Part shown: positions 27,113 through 36,848 of the stretch, piece by piece
Numbering within the stretch: position 1 is the first letter of the stretch
How the letters are laid out: each line of letters opens with the position of its first letter
Assembly (NCBI GenBank): GCA_963975425.1
Contig: CAXBGS010000005.1
Span: 62,001 to 126,000, forward strand
Length of the DNA stretch: 64,000 nt
From: CAXBGS01 sp963975425
GTDB lineage: Bacteria > Planctomycetota > Planctomycetia > Pirellulales > Pirellulaceae
Reading direction: 5' to 3'
Position numbers and translations under genes: made by a program
Notes under the pieces: model-generated
What the model was told of the DNA's origin: nothing
What the model saw: only the letters and a program-made list of their open reading frames with translations
Databases searched by the model: none

Positions 27113-29788
27113 TTGATTAAGCCTGTATCTTTCGTTTGCCTCGTGTGCCAATGGGCCGCTTGCATATTGCTAAGCGTGCTCCCGTTCGCCGTCGCGACCG
27201 ACTTCGGTGGCATCTTGTACTGGACCCAGTACGTCGCCAGCCTCGCCGTTGTCGTAGCAGGCCTGCTGGCAATCACTGCTTTGATCAACGATGCCGGTGC
27301 ACGCACGCTACGGCGACACATGTTGTTGTTGCCAGTCGTGCTGTGGATGGGCTATTCCTATTTCCAAACGGTTTCTTTGCCACCCTCATTGGTACAATCG
27401 CTAAGCGGCGGCAGTGCAGAGGCGTACACGACCTGGATCGATCCGCTATTGGACGCGAGTGCCAAGCCTGAGTCGTTCCCAATTTCAATCGATCCATTTT
27501 CGTCACGCCATGCCACGGCGTTCCTTGCGATCATTTCGCTGCTCGTCTGGACCAGCGCGATGGTTTTTACGACGCGGGCCAGACTGGTTTTCTTGTTGTC
27601 GGCCACATCGGTCGGTGGCGCGATCATCGCGACGCTTGGAATTTGGCGACTGATCGATCCGAGTTTTTCTCTTTGGAGCATGTCGCCCGACACGGGCGGT
27701 GGACCTTTCTCCACCTTCGTCAATCGCAACAACGCAGCCTTGATGCTGAATCTCGGATTCGCGTCGGGACTGGGTCTGATTTGCTGGCGGCTAAGCGCGC
27801 TAACCGGTTCCGAAATTGACGATGAACTTTTCGAGTTTAGCGATATGGTATCGCTGCTCGGGGACCGATACGCGCTAGTCGGAGTATTCGGCTTGGTGAT
27901 GTGCGGCACCGGCCTGCTGGTTTGCGGATCACGCGGCGGATTGGTCGCCGCAGTCGTCGGTGTGATGCTGGCACTGGGTTGGGTTCGACAGCGCCGCGGC
28001 GTCGTCAGCCTGCCGGTCGTCGGCACACTGCTTGTGATCTGCATCGCCATCCTTGTGGTGCCGACCAATCTCAGTCTCAAGTCGATTGAGCGGATGGACA
28101 CGCTGGTCGATCAGGACGGCGAAGGCATCTGGAACGACGGTCGACTGAGGCACCTGCCCGATGGCATTCGGGCCGCGCGAGCCTACTTGCCCGCCGGATC
28201 CGGTTTGTCGACGTACGCGTACGCACACTTACCCTACGAAGAAGTCGGATCGGACCGGTGGTACAAACATGCCGACAACCTGTGGCTGGAACTGCTGGCT
28301 GAACAGGGAATCCCTGGCGTCCTGTTGGCCCTTGTCATCTTCGGTATTACGATTCATTCACTCTATTATCTGTCGCGCTCACCCGATCCGATGGATCAAG
28401 GTTTGCGCATCACGGGCTGGTACGCGATTGGAGCCATCATCGCGTCGCAGGCATTTGATTTTGGCCTTATCCTTCCAGCGAATCTGCTGCTGGTCGCATG
28501 CTTGTTGCCAGCGATCATCGTGCGACGAGTCGAAGCGGCCGTTTTGATGCCAACGGAGGATGGTCACGTTCCGCCCCCCAAAGTCTTCCAGCACCGGGGC
28601 TTTGCGATTGGTGCATGCGTGTTGCCCGTGATTCTGTTCCTGACAACTTTGCCGTCTGTCAGCAAACTGCGATCCGACGCCAAAGCGGAACACGTGGAAT
28701 GGACCGTCAAGCAACAGATGTCCCAGGGCCAGCAGTCACCCGATGAACTTGAATTACTTTCCACGATGCTGGCCGAACAGATATCTCAGTCACCAAGCCC
28801 GGCATTGCTGGATTGGCGATTCCGTGTCGAACACGAACGCCTGCGATACTTGGATGTGATCGCTGCAAACCCCGATTCCGAATCCGAAGTCATCGATTTG
28901 TTTCGACAAACCTCTCGCACCGCTCGACGACTATCGACCGGTTCCGATGAAGTGGAATTTCCTAGCGATAGCCGATCGCGGATCGACCAACTATATGGCC
29001 CCAACTACGTCCCCGACGAGGATCACAAAAACCTTGTCGCAATGAATGAGCAGTCACTCAAACTGCTGCCACTCGGACGCGACGCGCGCACCGAACAAAT
29101 CAGCTTGAAATACATCCACGGGGATAACTCACGTGTGACTGCCGCGATTGAGCAATTGCACGACCTCTTCACTGGAAATCCGAATGCCCTGCTTAGCCTG
29201 GGAGTCATGGCGGCCGAAACGGCAAACCCCGAGCTCGCTATCGAAATCTTCCGAGAAACGATCAGCTATCGAAACTACGCTGTCCGCAAAGTACTTGAGT
29301 TGACGAAACCATACAAACAAATTGATCAGTCACAGCTGTTGCCGGACATCCCGGAAGTCCATCGCCTAATCGCACCGGACTTGCTAAGGCAGTGGGAACG
29401 TCGGCAATCACCAGAACTAGGAAGCCTGCTGGAACGAGTCAAGGATGGCTTGAAATGCGATATGTGCCGCACTGGCAGCGAACGCGCTGATTGCGAAGAA
29501 CGCTTCGGTGACATCGCTGCTAGCCAAGGAAGCAAGGAGGAGGCGGTCGAGGCTTACACGCGGGCGCTCAAATATGCACCGACAAAATTCAGCACATCAA
29601 AGAAGAGAATATCCTTACTTCGCTCTCTCGGCGACATTAACCGCGCCCGTGCGGCGGCGAGAGAAGCAAGAATTCTGATTCCGAACGAGGCGGAAGTCTT
29701 CAATAAAATCATCGAGGAACTCGCCGAAGAAGAAGTTCGAGGAATCGGTGAATCGACGCTTGGCGACCCAAGCTCGATCTTGCAGTGA
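27113..29788 (+). CDS. O-antigen ligase/polymerase-like protein with TPRs
   Basis: 891 residues, TTG start at 27113. About 12 hydrophobic segments up to residue 520 include the Wzy_C-like stretch (GIRAARAYLPAGSGLSTYAYAH then KHADNLWLELLAEQGIPG). The remaining 370 residues are soluble and contain TPR-like pairs near the C terminus (GSKEEAVEAYTRALKYAP). It is the same build as the protein at 10473. It probably acts at the outer face of the inner membrane on lipid-linked glycan, as ligase or polymerase; a separate Wzy exists at 42568. Confidence is good for family, low for exact reaction. Confidence 0.82.
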   Translation: MIKPVSFVCLVCQWAACILLSVLPFAVATDFGGILYWTQYVASLAVVVAGLLAITALINDAGARTLRRHMLLLPVVLWMGYSYFQTVSLPPSLVQSLSGGSAEAYTTWIDPLLDASAKPESFPISIDPFSSRHATAFLAIISLLVWTSAMVFTTRARLVFLLSATSVGGAIIATLGIWRLIDPSFSLWSMSPDTGGGPFSTFVNRNNAALMLNLGFASGLGLICWRLSALTGSEIDDELFEFSDMVSLLGDRYALVGVFGLVMCGTGLLVCGSRGGLVAAVVGVMLALGWVRQRRGVVSLPVVGTLLVICIAILVVPTNLSLKSIERMDTLVDQDGEGIWNDGRLRHLPDGIRAARAYLPAGSGLSTYAYAHLPYEEVGSDRWYKHADNLWLELLAEQGIPGVLLALVIFGITIHSLYYLSRSPDPMDQGLRITGWYAIGAIIASQAFDFGLILPANLLLVACLLPAIIVRRVEAAVLMPTEDGHVPPPKVFQHRGFAIGACVLPVILFLTTLPSVSKLRSDAKAEHVEWTVKQQMSQGQQSPDELELLSTMLAEQISQSPSPALLDWRFRVEHERLRYLDVIAANPDSESEVIDLFRQTSRTARRLSTGSDEVEFPSDSRSRIDQLYGPNYVPDEDHKNLVAMNEQSLKLLPLGRDARTEQISLKYIHGDNSRVTAAIEQLHDLFTGNPNALLSLGVMAAETANPELAIEIFRETISYRNYAVRKVLELTKPYKQIDQSQLLPDIPEVHRLIAPDLLRQWERRQSPELGSLLERVKDGLKCDMCRTGSERADCEERFGDIAASQGSKEEAVEAYTRALKYAPTKFSTSKKRISLLRSLGDINRARAAAREARILIPNEAEVFNKIIEELAEEEVRGIGESTLGDPSSILQ

Positions 29789-29936
29789 CGCCCGTTTACC
29801 TTGCGAACGCAACGGCAGCCTCGAACGTTCGTGAATCTTCGGCTTCACGTTGCTGTTGCGACGGCGCCCGATTTCCGGTGCAACGAATCATCCACATACT
29901 TCTCTACTTTTCAACTCTTGATATCGCCCACTGAAT

Positions 29937-31253
29937 ATGAAATCCATAGACAAAGTCTCAAATAACGAGGCCGTGATCGCAGTCGTCGGACTCGGTTACG
30001 TCGGTCTGCCGCTGGTATTGGCTTACGCGTCGAAAGGACATCGGACGCTAGGAGTTGACATCGATCAAAAAAAGACCGATGCGATCAAACAGGGCGAAAG
30101 TTACATCAAACATATTGATGCCGACCTGGTGAAGTCAGTCGTCACGACAAATATGCTTGATGCAACCACGGACTTTAGCCGCCTCAGCGAAGCGGATGCG
30201 ATTATTTTGTGCGTCCCCACACCGCTGGACCGCCACTTTGAACCCGACCTCACGTACGTCGTCGCCACCATCGAAGCAATTTTGCCTCACCTGAGCGCCG
30301 GACAAACGATCAGCCTGGAAAGCACAACTTACCCAGGTACCACGGAAGAAGAACTTGTCTCGCGAGTCGAGAAGGCCGGCTTTACCGTCGGCGAAGACAT
30401 CTTCATTGTTTACTCACCTGAGCGTGAGGATCCGGGCAACCCGGAATACGCCGCGACGAACATCCCCAAAGTCGTCGGCGGTCACACCGCCGCATGTTCG
30501 CAGAAAGGGCAGCTGCTCTACGGCTCTGTGTTCGATCGAGTCGTCCCGGTCAGCTCAACCCGCGTCGCCGAATTGACCAAGCTGCTCGAAAACATTTATC
30601 GCGCCGTGAATATCGGCTTGGTGAACGAACTGAAAATCGTGGCCCAGAAAATGGATATCGATATCTGGGAAGTCATTGATGCCGCTTCGACCAAACCGTT
30701 CGGCTTCAAAGCATTCTATCCAGGGCCAGGCTTGGGCGGACACTGCATTCCGATTGACCCGTTTTACCTGACGTGGAAAGCGCGAGAGTATGGTGTCCAT
30801 ACTCGGTTCATCGAACTTGCCGGTGAAATCAATCGGGCCATGCCTCAATACGTGATCGATCGCTGTATCGACGCGCTCAACGATCGAAAAAAGGCAGTCA
30901 ACGGCAGTCGCATTCTCGTCGTCGGATTAGCCTATAAGCCAAATGTCGATGACGATCGCGAATCGCCCTCGTACGAGCTGATGGATCACCTGCACGAATT
31001 GGGCGCAGAAGTCGACTATTATGACCCACACGTTCCCGTCATCCGGCCTTCGCGTGAACATTCCGAATGGGCCGGCAAGCAAAGCGTCACATGGGATCAC
31101 GCGACCATCGCCGGATACGATCTGGTGCTGATTTCAACTTGGCACGATGCCGTCGACCCGCAGGAACTCAGGAAGTGGGCCGATCTGATCGTCGACACGC
31201 GCAATGCGATTCGAGACAGTGATTCTTCAACCGGAAAAGTTTGCAAAGCCTAG
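29937..31253 (+). CDS. UDP-N-acetylhexosamine dehydrogenase (WbpA/TviB type)
   Basis: 438 residues of the UDP-glucose/GDP-mannose dehydrogenase family. AVVGLGYVGLPL at 15-26 binds NAD. The active site GPGLGGHCIPIDPFYL places the catalytic cysteine at 270, and this pattern (GGHCIP-DP) is characteristic of enzymes oxidising UDP-GlcNAc, UDP-ManNAc or relatives rather than UDP-Glc. It therefore complements the Ugd at 24210 and points to a HexNAcA residue in the polymer. The stop codon is 3 bp from the start of the epimerase gene, so the two form one unit. Confidence 0.9.
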   Translation: MKSIDKVSNNEAVIAVVGLGYVGLPLVLAYASKGHRTLGVDIDQKKTDAIKQGESYIKHIDADLVKSVVTTNMLDATTDFSRLSEADAIILCVPTPLDRHFEPDLTYVVATIEAILPHLSAGQTISLESTTYPGTTEEELVSRVEKAGFTVGEDIFIVYSPEREDPGNPEYAATNIPKVVGGHTAACSQKGQLLYGSVFDRVVPVSSTRVAELTKLLENIYRAVNIGLVNELKIVAQKMDIDIWEVIDAASTKPFGFKAFYPGPGLGGHCIPIDPFYLTWKAREYGVHTRFIELAGEINRAMPQYVIDRCIDALNDRKKAVNGSRILVVGLAYKPNVDDDRESPSYELMDHLHELGAEVDYYDPHVPVIRPSREHSEWAGKQSVTWDHATIAGYDLVLISTWHDAVDPQELRKWADLIVDTRNAIRDSDSSTGKVCKA

Positions 31254-31256
31254 ATC

Positions 31257-32231
31257 ATGACCAACAAGTATCTTGTGACTGGTACCGCCGGATTCATCGC
31301 CTCGCGTGTTGCGAGTCAGTTGATTCAGGCTGGCCATGACGTCGTCGGAATCGACAACGTCAACGACTACTATGACGTGCGACTGAAAGAGCACCGACTA
31401 GAGCAACTGGAATCACCCAACTTTGAACTCGTCCGGGGTGACATCGAGAATAACGATCTGCTTGCCGAAATTTTCGACCGGCACAAATTCACCGCCGTTT
31501 TGAACTTGGCCGCCCGCGCGGGTGTTCGCTACAGCATGGAAAACCCGCACGTCTACATGACGACCAACGCGATGGGCAGTCTGAATCTGCTTGAACAAAT
31601 GCGGCGGACCGGCGTTCGAAAATATGTGCTTGCATCGACATCATCGCTGTATGCCGGTCAACCGATGCCGTTCTTGGAATCGCTGCCGGTAAACACACCG
31701 ATCTCGCCGTACGCGGCATCGAAGAAGTCTGCCGAAGCAATGGCATATGCCTACCACCACCTGTACGAAATCGACGTTACGATATGTCGCTATTTCACCG
31801 TGTATGGCCCGGCGGGCCGACCCGACATGTGTATTTTTCGGTTCATCAAATGGATCGACGAGGGCACACCGATCGAACTGTTCGGTGACGGCCAGCAAGC
31901 GAGAGATTTTACTTACGTTGAGGACATCGCATCGGGGACGATAGCGGCAACGAAAGATGTCGGATACGAAGTGGTCAATCTCGGCGGCGGCGGGACGCCG
32001 GTTACCCTGCTAACGATCATTGAAAAGCTGGAGCAATTGTTGGGCAAGAAAGCCAGCATCAACTCCAAAGCATTCCACAAGGCGGATATCAAAATCACCG
32101 CCGCTGATATTTCCAAAGCCAAATCGCTGCTGGGCTGGGAACCTAAAACCAACCTCGACAAGGGCTTGCAGGCCTGTGTCGACTGGCATCAGCAGAACAA
32201 ACCCTGGTCCAGCGAACTCTTGCTACCATAG
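31257..32231 (+). CDS. NAD-dependent sugar epimerase, UDP-glucuronate 4-epimerase-like
   Basis: 324 residues, extended SDR. The NAD motif is GTAGFIA at about 8-14: the usual GXXGXXG glycine at the last position is Ala, a mild variation. VNDYYDVRLKEHRL is characteristic of the CapI/GlcA 4-epimerase group. Active-site Ser-Ser-Tyr context TSSLYAG, then YAASKKSAE with Tyr/Lys. YGPAGRPDM and ELFGDGQQARDFTYV close the substrate site. It follows the HexNAc dehydrogenase immediately, so it may act on its product (4-epimerisation of a uronic-acid sugar) or on UDP-GlcA from Ugd. Confidence 0.88.
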   Translation: MTNKYLVTGTAGFIASRVASQLIQAGHDVVGIDNVNDYYDVRLKEHRLEQLESPNFELVRGDIENNDLLAEIFDRHKFTAVLNLAARAGVRYSMENPHVYMTTNAMGSLNLLEQMRRTGVRKYVLASTSSLYAGQPMPFLESLPVNTPISPYAASKKSAEAMAYAYHHLYEIDVTICRYFTVYGPAGRPDMCIFRFIKWIDEGTPIELFGDGQQARDFTYVEDIASGTIAATKDVGYEVVNLGGGGTPVTLLTIIEKLEQLLGKKASINSKAFHKADIKITAADISKAKSLLGWEPKTNLDKGLQACVDWHQQNKPWSSELLLP

Positions 32232-32972
32232 CGGATTGTCCAATTCTAGATGGTGCTTGCGTTTCTCTGCTGTCGGCCGATTGCATCGCAACCATCCCCC
32301 GAGTCGCGTTGCATAGCAAAGCTCCGATTCTAATCGATTGATACATGCAGCTGATTGCCAGATCACACTATCGATAGGCGATCGCTGTCCCGAGCGAAAA
32401 AACTGAAAGTCCTGCGGCTCCGGAGAATCGCAAAGCAGGTTTCTGCTAACCGTACAGTGATATTTGAAGTGAGCGAAATTCAAGTGCGGAAAGTGTCTCT
32501 GGAACACTGCCGAGTCGTTCGCTGTCCAACAGAGTAACTATACCTATTCGTACCGCATCAATTGGGTCCTAATCTTGACGGACTCTTGCTTTGCTTACGG
32601 CAAAAGCCGTTGTCGACAAGAGTTTTCGGCTACTGCAAATTCATCGACGCCAATCGCATGGAATGCGCCTTCCACACCTATACCCGTAACTCATTCTGTA
32701 CTTCAGCCTCATAATCGGTCGGACATGCTGCTACATGGATGCCGGGTTGGTGCATTGCTCCCGGATTGATTCGCAAACGCGATTGCAGTGAAGACCAAAA
32801 TCATTGACCGGTTTTGGCATTGGGTAAATGACGAGATCTCCTGACGCGAATCCTCGACCGCAGCATCACGAATTCAGCAAACCAATGCGTCGCTCGACTC
32901 ATCTTCGGAATCTCGATACATGTATGAAACTTCCCTCTGTAGAGCAACGCGTCAAAGCACCCGGCATTCGTT
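32232..32972. other. 741-bp gap without a recognisable gene
   Basis: Both strands were scanned through the translated frames: only short frames without family resemblance. The sequence is visibly richer in A and T than the flanking genes. It splits the precursor genes from the methyltransferase-aminotransferase group and may hold an internal promoter or the remains of a lost gene. Confidence 0.5.
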
Positions 32973-33866
32973 ATGATGGTCAAAAGAGCAACGTCGTTTT
33001 TAACGAATTACTTAACAAGCAGACGGGCTGTTCGCTATGCGAATAAGCACGAGCTTTTGGGAATGGACTTTGATCGTTTCGGTCGGAGTGTAGGGCGGAA
33101 ACTGCTTTTCAAAGATCCCGTTATCGGTCGACAGTTGCTGCTTTGTCCTCTCGTTGGGCCGCGATACTTTGAATTCGAATTTGTGCGTTCGTGCATTCCC
33201 AACGTCCCAGAATCTTGTCTTGACATAAGTTCGCCTTACCTTTTCTCAACTTATCTGGCCAGCCAAAACCCATCGGCCAAAATCAGCATACAAAACCCCG
33301 ACGTTCGCGACGCCGAATTCACCTCGAGAATCGCTAAGCTACTAGATCTTAAGAACCTCCACTCGACCTCGGACAATGTCGAAAACCTATCCAGCTCTGC
33401 AGCACGTTATCAATGCGCATGGTCGATTTCGGTGTTCGAGCACATCGATGGGGATTGCGATGATAGTAAAGCGATTCGATTGGTTTACGAATCGTTACGA
33501 CCTGGTGGAACGCTTGCGGTTACCGTGCCCGTCGATAGGGTATTCCGGAACGAGTATCGGCAGTCGGACGCTTATGGAACTCAACCCAAGGTCGGTGACG
33601 GAACTTACTTCTATCAGAGATTCTATGATCTTGAAGCCCTCAAAAACCGGCTTTGGGATCCGATTGGTGTAATGCCTGAAAAGGTAGAGTGGTTCGGCGA
33701 GAACGAAGCAGGAATTTTCGCAAGGCACGAAGAGCAGCGGTTGAACGATCGCATTCGTTTCACGGTAAGCTATCCGGAGATAATGGCTCGCCACTATTCG
33801 CGATTCGACGCATGGCAGGCGATGCCTGGCATGGGAATTTGCGGATTCTTGATCAGAAAACCATAG
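32973..33866 (+). CDS. SAM-dependent methyltransferase, divergent
   Basis: 297 residues, two adjacent Met codons at the start. The N-terminal 75 residues are basic and variable. The Rossmann-type part begins near ESCLDISSPYLFSTYLA, in place of the usual GxGxG loop, and continues with WSISVFEHIDGDCDDSKAI and ESLRPGGTLAVTVP, the motifs following SAM-binding strand 4. The weak motif I makes the call less than certain. It probably methylates a sugar or takes part in repeat-unit decoration. It lies 20 bp before the aminotransferase start. Confidence 0.75.
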   Translation: MMVKRATSFLTNYLTSRRAVRYANKHELLGMDFDRFGRSVGRKLLFKDPVIGRQLLLCPLVGPRYFEFEFVRSCIPNVPESCLDISSPYLFSTYLASQNPSAKISIQNPDVRDAEFTSRIAKLLDLKNLHSTSDNVENLSSSAARYQCAWSISVFEHIDGDCDDSKAIRLVYESLRPGGTLAVTVPVDRVFRNEYRQSDAYGTQPKVGDGTYFYQRFYDLEALKNRLWDPIGVMPEKVEWFGENEAGIFARHEEQRLNDRIRFTVSYPEIMARHYSRFDAWQAMPGMGICGFLIRKP

Positions 33867-33886
33867 ACGGTATTTCAAAGAAAAAA

Positions 33887-35017
33887 ATGAGCAAAATCGA
33901 GAACAGGATTCCCGTATCGATGCCGGATCTATCCGGTAACGAACTCAAGTATGTGACCGACGCAATCCAAAGCACTTGGATCTCTTCTAGTGGCAAGTAC
34001 CTGGATGAGTTTCAGGAAAAGTTCGCTTCCCTATGCGGGACAGATCATTCCATCGCGGTATGCAACGGTACGATCGCGTTGCATCTAGCGTTAATGGGCT
34101 TGGATGTGCGGGCGGGCGATGAAATACTCGTTCCATCGATGACTTACATCGCGACCGCCAACAGCTGTCGGTACGTCGGCGCCGAGCCGGTATTCGTCGA
34201 TGTCGACCCCGAAAATTGGTGCATCGACCCAGAGAAACTTGAAGCCGCAATCACACCCCGCACAAAGGGCATTATCGCGGTTCATTTGTATGGGCATCCA
34301 GCCGATATGGATGCAATCAATCATATTGCTGCTATTCACGGACTGTGGGTGGTCGAAGATGCCGCGGAAGCACATTTTGCGAGATACCGTGACCGACCAG
34401 TTGGCGGTCTGGGACGACTTGCGACCTACTCTTTCTACGGGAACAAGACGATCAGCTGCGGAGAAGGTGGCGCTATCACAACAAACGATCCGCAACTGGC
34501 GTTGCGATTAAGAACATTGCGTGGCCAAGGGATGGATCCACAGCGGCGGTACTATTTCCCAGTGACGGGATACAATTTCCGCCTCACCAATGTGGCAGCC
34601 GCGATCCTGTGCGCCCAGGTCGAACGTCAAGAATCCATTATCGCAAAACGCGAAAGAGTTTTCGGCTGGTATGACGATCAGCTCGCAGAAGTCGATGATA
34701 TCGAACTGCAGCCTAAATCAAGCTGGGCAAAGACGACGCCTTGGCTGTACTGCGCGACCGTGCGCCGCGACTCCCCAATCAGTCGCGACCAATTGATGGC
34801 CGACCTGGATAAGCGCGGCATAGAAACAAGACCATTCTTTATCCCGCTTCACACATTGCCTCCTTTTCGAGAGAGATCGATGTTACGCAACGAATCTCTA
34901 CCCATCACCGATGACCTGTGCAGTCGCGGCTTGAATCTTCCCACCTACTGTCAAATGACGGAAGAAACAGTAACACGTGTATGTGACGCGATCAAAGATA
35001 TTTTCGCATCAGCGTAA
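33887..35017 (+). CDS. DegT/DnrJ/EryC1/StrS sugar aminotransferase, perosamine-synthase-like
   Basis: 376 residues from ATG 33887; an open frame reaches back to 33689 inside the methyltransferase gene but those residues do not fit the family. PLP enzyme: Lys187 in SFYGNKTISCGEGG forms the internal aldimine, and VVEDAAEAH supplies the Asp that contacts the cofactor nitrogen. It transfers an amino group to a 4-keto-6-deoxy nucleotide sugar. With the acetyltransferase next door it would make a 4-acetamido-4,6-dideoxyhexose. No 4,6-dehydratase for its substrate is visible in the window. Confidence 0.9.
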   Translation: MSKIENRIPVSMPDLSGNELKYVTDAIQSTWISSSGKYLDEFQEKFASLCGTDHSIAVCNGTIALHLALMGLDVRAGDEILVPSMTYIATANSCRYVGAEPVFVDVDPENWCIDPEKLEAAITPRTKGIIAVHLYGHPADMDAINHIAAIHGLWVVEDAAEAHFARYRDRPVGGLGRLATYSFYGNKTISCGEGGAITTNDPQLALRLRTLRGQGMDPQRRYYFPVTGYNFRLTNVAAAILCAQVERQESIIAKRERVFGWYDDQLAEVDDIELQPKSSWAKTTPWLYCATVRRDSPISRDQLMADLDKRGIETRPFFIPLHTLPPFRERSMLRNESLPITDDLCSRGLNLPTYCQMTEETVTRVCDAIKDIFASA

Positions 35018-35068
35018 TCGAAGCGACTGTTCTCGATCGAGTGCCCCCTTTCCCAAGTTATTCTAATC

Positions 35069-35722
35069 TTGACTAGGCAACCGATAACGAATCCGGTGAA
35101 GCTGATCGTATTCGGGACCGGTCCTCACGCAAGCGTTGTGATCGACATCGTGCGCCAAATGCCATCGCTTGAACTGGCAGGAGTGGTTGCGAAGTCTAAC
35201 CAAGACGAACCCTCGCGCCACCAAGTGGTCGGGTATGACGACCAGATCCAGGCACTACTCGAAAGCTATTGTGCCGGAATTATCGGGATTGGAAGTAACA
35301 ATATCCGCACGAAGTTGGCAAGCAAGATCACTACGCAGTCCAGCACATTCAGATTCGTAAACGCGGTCCATCCATCCAGTACTATCGCTGTCAGCGCAGA
35401 GATTGGGCCCGGCACAGCGGTGATGGCGGGCGCAGTGATCAACCCCAACGCAATTGTCGGCAGTCACACCATCATCAACTCCAATTCAACGGTTGAACAC
35501 GACTGCGTGATCGGAGACTTTTCCTCCGTCGCCCCCCATGCCTGCCTTGCCGGGGGTGTCAAGTTGGGAATGGGCGTCACGATCAATACAGGTGCCAATC
35601 TTGTCCCCGGCGTTTCGATCGGTGACCGATCCGTGATCGGCGCCGGATCAACGGTGCTGAACGACATTCCTGCGGGAGTACTCGCTTACGGCTGCCCTGC
35701 ACGCGTGATACGATCGATTTGA
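35069..35722 (+). CDS. NeuD/PglD-like sugar O/N-acetyltransferase
   Basis: 217 residues. The N-terminal Rossmann-like half (VKLIVFGTGPHASVVIDIV) and the C-terminal left-handed beta-helix of hexapeptide repeats (IGPGTAVMAGAVINPNAIVG, SSVAPHACLAGGVKLGMGV) are the PglD/NeuD layout, with the catalytic His in NSTVEHDCVIGDF. It probably N-acetylates the 4-amino sugar from the aminotransferase, as PglD and PerB do. TTG at 35069 is taken as start; GTG at 35096 would fit the family equally. Confidence 0.87.
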   Translation: MTRQPITNPVKLIVFGTGPHASVVIDIVRQMPSLELAGVVAKSNQDEPSRHQVVGYDDQIQALLESYCAGIIGIGSNNIRTKLASKITTQSSTFRFVNAVHPSSTIAVSAEIGPGTAVMAGAVINPNAIVGSHTIINSNSTVEHDCVIGDFSSVAPHACLAGGVKLGMGVTINTGANLVPGVSIGDRSVIGAGSTVLNDIPAGVLAYGCPARVIRSI

Positions 35723-35729
35723 ATCCCGC

Positions 35730-36770
35730 ATGAAAGTTCTAATTGCCGCGAAAGACCCATTCTTATTTGGGATGATAGCCGCCTACGAAAACTTAGGGTT
35801 CGAGGTAACACTTGGCAAAGATGCCTTTCAGCAAAGACAAGGTGACTTCGACTTGGTTCACTTCATGTGGCCGGAAGTCTTTTGCTGGGGAAAAGAACCG
35901 GAAGACTCGCTAATCGACGAAATCAGGGAGCACCTTGATTGGTGGCGTGACCGAACTCGCTTGATCGTTTCGGTGAACAACCATTTCCCTCACGGCTTCG
36001 TCGGAAATTCTCAATATCATCAGTTGTATTCCCTCTTCTATGAGAAATGCCACGCAATCCATCATTTCAGCGAAAGTTCCAAGCGCCTCGTTCTCAAAGA
36101 TTGGCCAACCTCGACCGCAACGCCTCAGCTAGTCACACATCCGGTCAACTATGACCACCTCTTAGAGCAGCCGCAGGCTAGCCGCGGCGATTTCAAACGC
36201 GAGCTCGGTTTTTCGAACGATGACTTTGTACTTTTATTGTTCGGCGCTGTTCGAAATTGGCAAGAAGCAAGCCTGATTATTAGATCACTGACGCTTCATC
36301 GCGTACCAAAATTGAAAGTACTCAACGCGGCTCGTTACCGAAGAACTCCCGGATCCTATCGTTCCGGCGCGTGCAAGTTGGCTTGGAAACTTTGGTCCCG
36401 CAGTCAGTGCGCAAGATTCGAGGAAGACAGAATGGTCCCGGAAGCCGAAGTGCATAAATACATGACGGCTTGTGACGGCGTCATCGTCCCTCGCGTGGAA
36501 AGCCTTAGCTCGGGAATTCCCCTATTGGCGATGACCTTTGGTCGCTGCATTATCGCACCCGACGGCGGAGCATTTCGGGACTATTTGGATGGGACATCCA
36601 ACCTGCTTTACCAACCCGGGTCTGCGAAATCCCTGCGTACGGCCATCCGAGAATTGGCATCGACGGATCGCAAATCGATTGAAGAAACCAACGCTCATAT
36701 TGCGGCCGAATGGACCTGGAACAGTGTTGTCCGTCAGTGCGTTCGGTTCACCGGAATCAATGAGGACTGA
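35730..36770 (+). CDS. GT-B glycosyltransferase (GT4-like)
   Basis: 346 residues. The C-terminal half shows a GT4-like donor domain: LLFGAVRNWQEASLIIRSL, then CDGVIVPRVESLSSGIPLLAM and GGAFRDYLDGTSNLLY, where the Glu and following small residues normally bind the nucleotide. The N-terminal acceptor domain (FDLVHFMWPEVFCWG, SVNNHFPHGFVGN) is not close to a well-known subgroup. It starts 8 bp after the acetyltransferase stop, so the genes are coupled. Donor and acceptor sugars cannot be inferred. Confidence 0.78.
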   Translation: MKVLIAAKDPFLFGMIAAYENLGFEVTLGKDAFQQRQGDFDLVHFMWPEVFCWGKEPEDSLIDEIREHLDWWRDRTRLIVSVNNHFPHGFVGNSQYHQLYSLFYEKCHAIHHFSESSKRLVLKDWPTSTATPQLVTHPVNYDHLLEQPQASRGDFKRELGFSNDDFVLLLFGAVRNWQEASLIIRSLTLHRVPKLKVLNAARYRRTPGSYRSGACKLAWKLWSRSQCARFEEDRMVPEAEVHKYMTACDGVIVPRVESLSSGIPLLAMTFGRCIIAPDGGAFRDYLDGTSNLLYQPGSAKSLRTAIRELASTDRKSIEETNAHIAAEWTWNSVVRQCVRFTGINED

Positions 36771-36848
36771 TCGCATCGTAATTCTAGATTCGACCTCACT
36801 CGACGATTGCTTGCCCGGCAACATCGACAACAAAGTTCGCGAGGCTGT

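Noticed and set aside
33689..33886. N-terminal extension of the aminotransferase frame
   Set aside because: Lies inside the methyltransferase gene and its residues do not fit the aminotransferase family, which begins at the Met at 33887.
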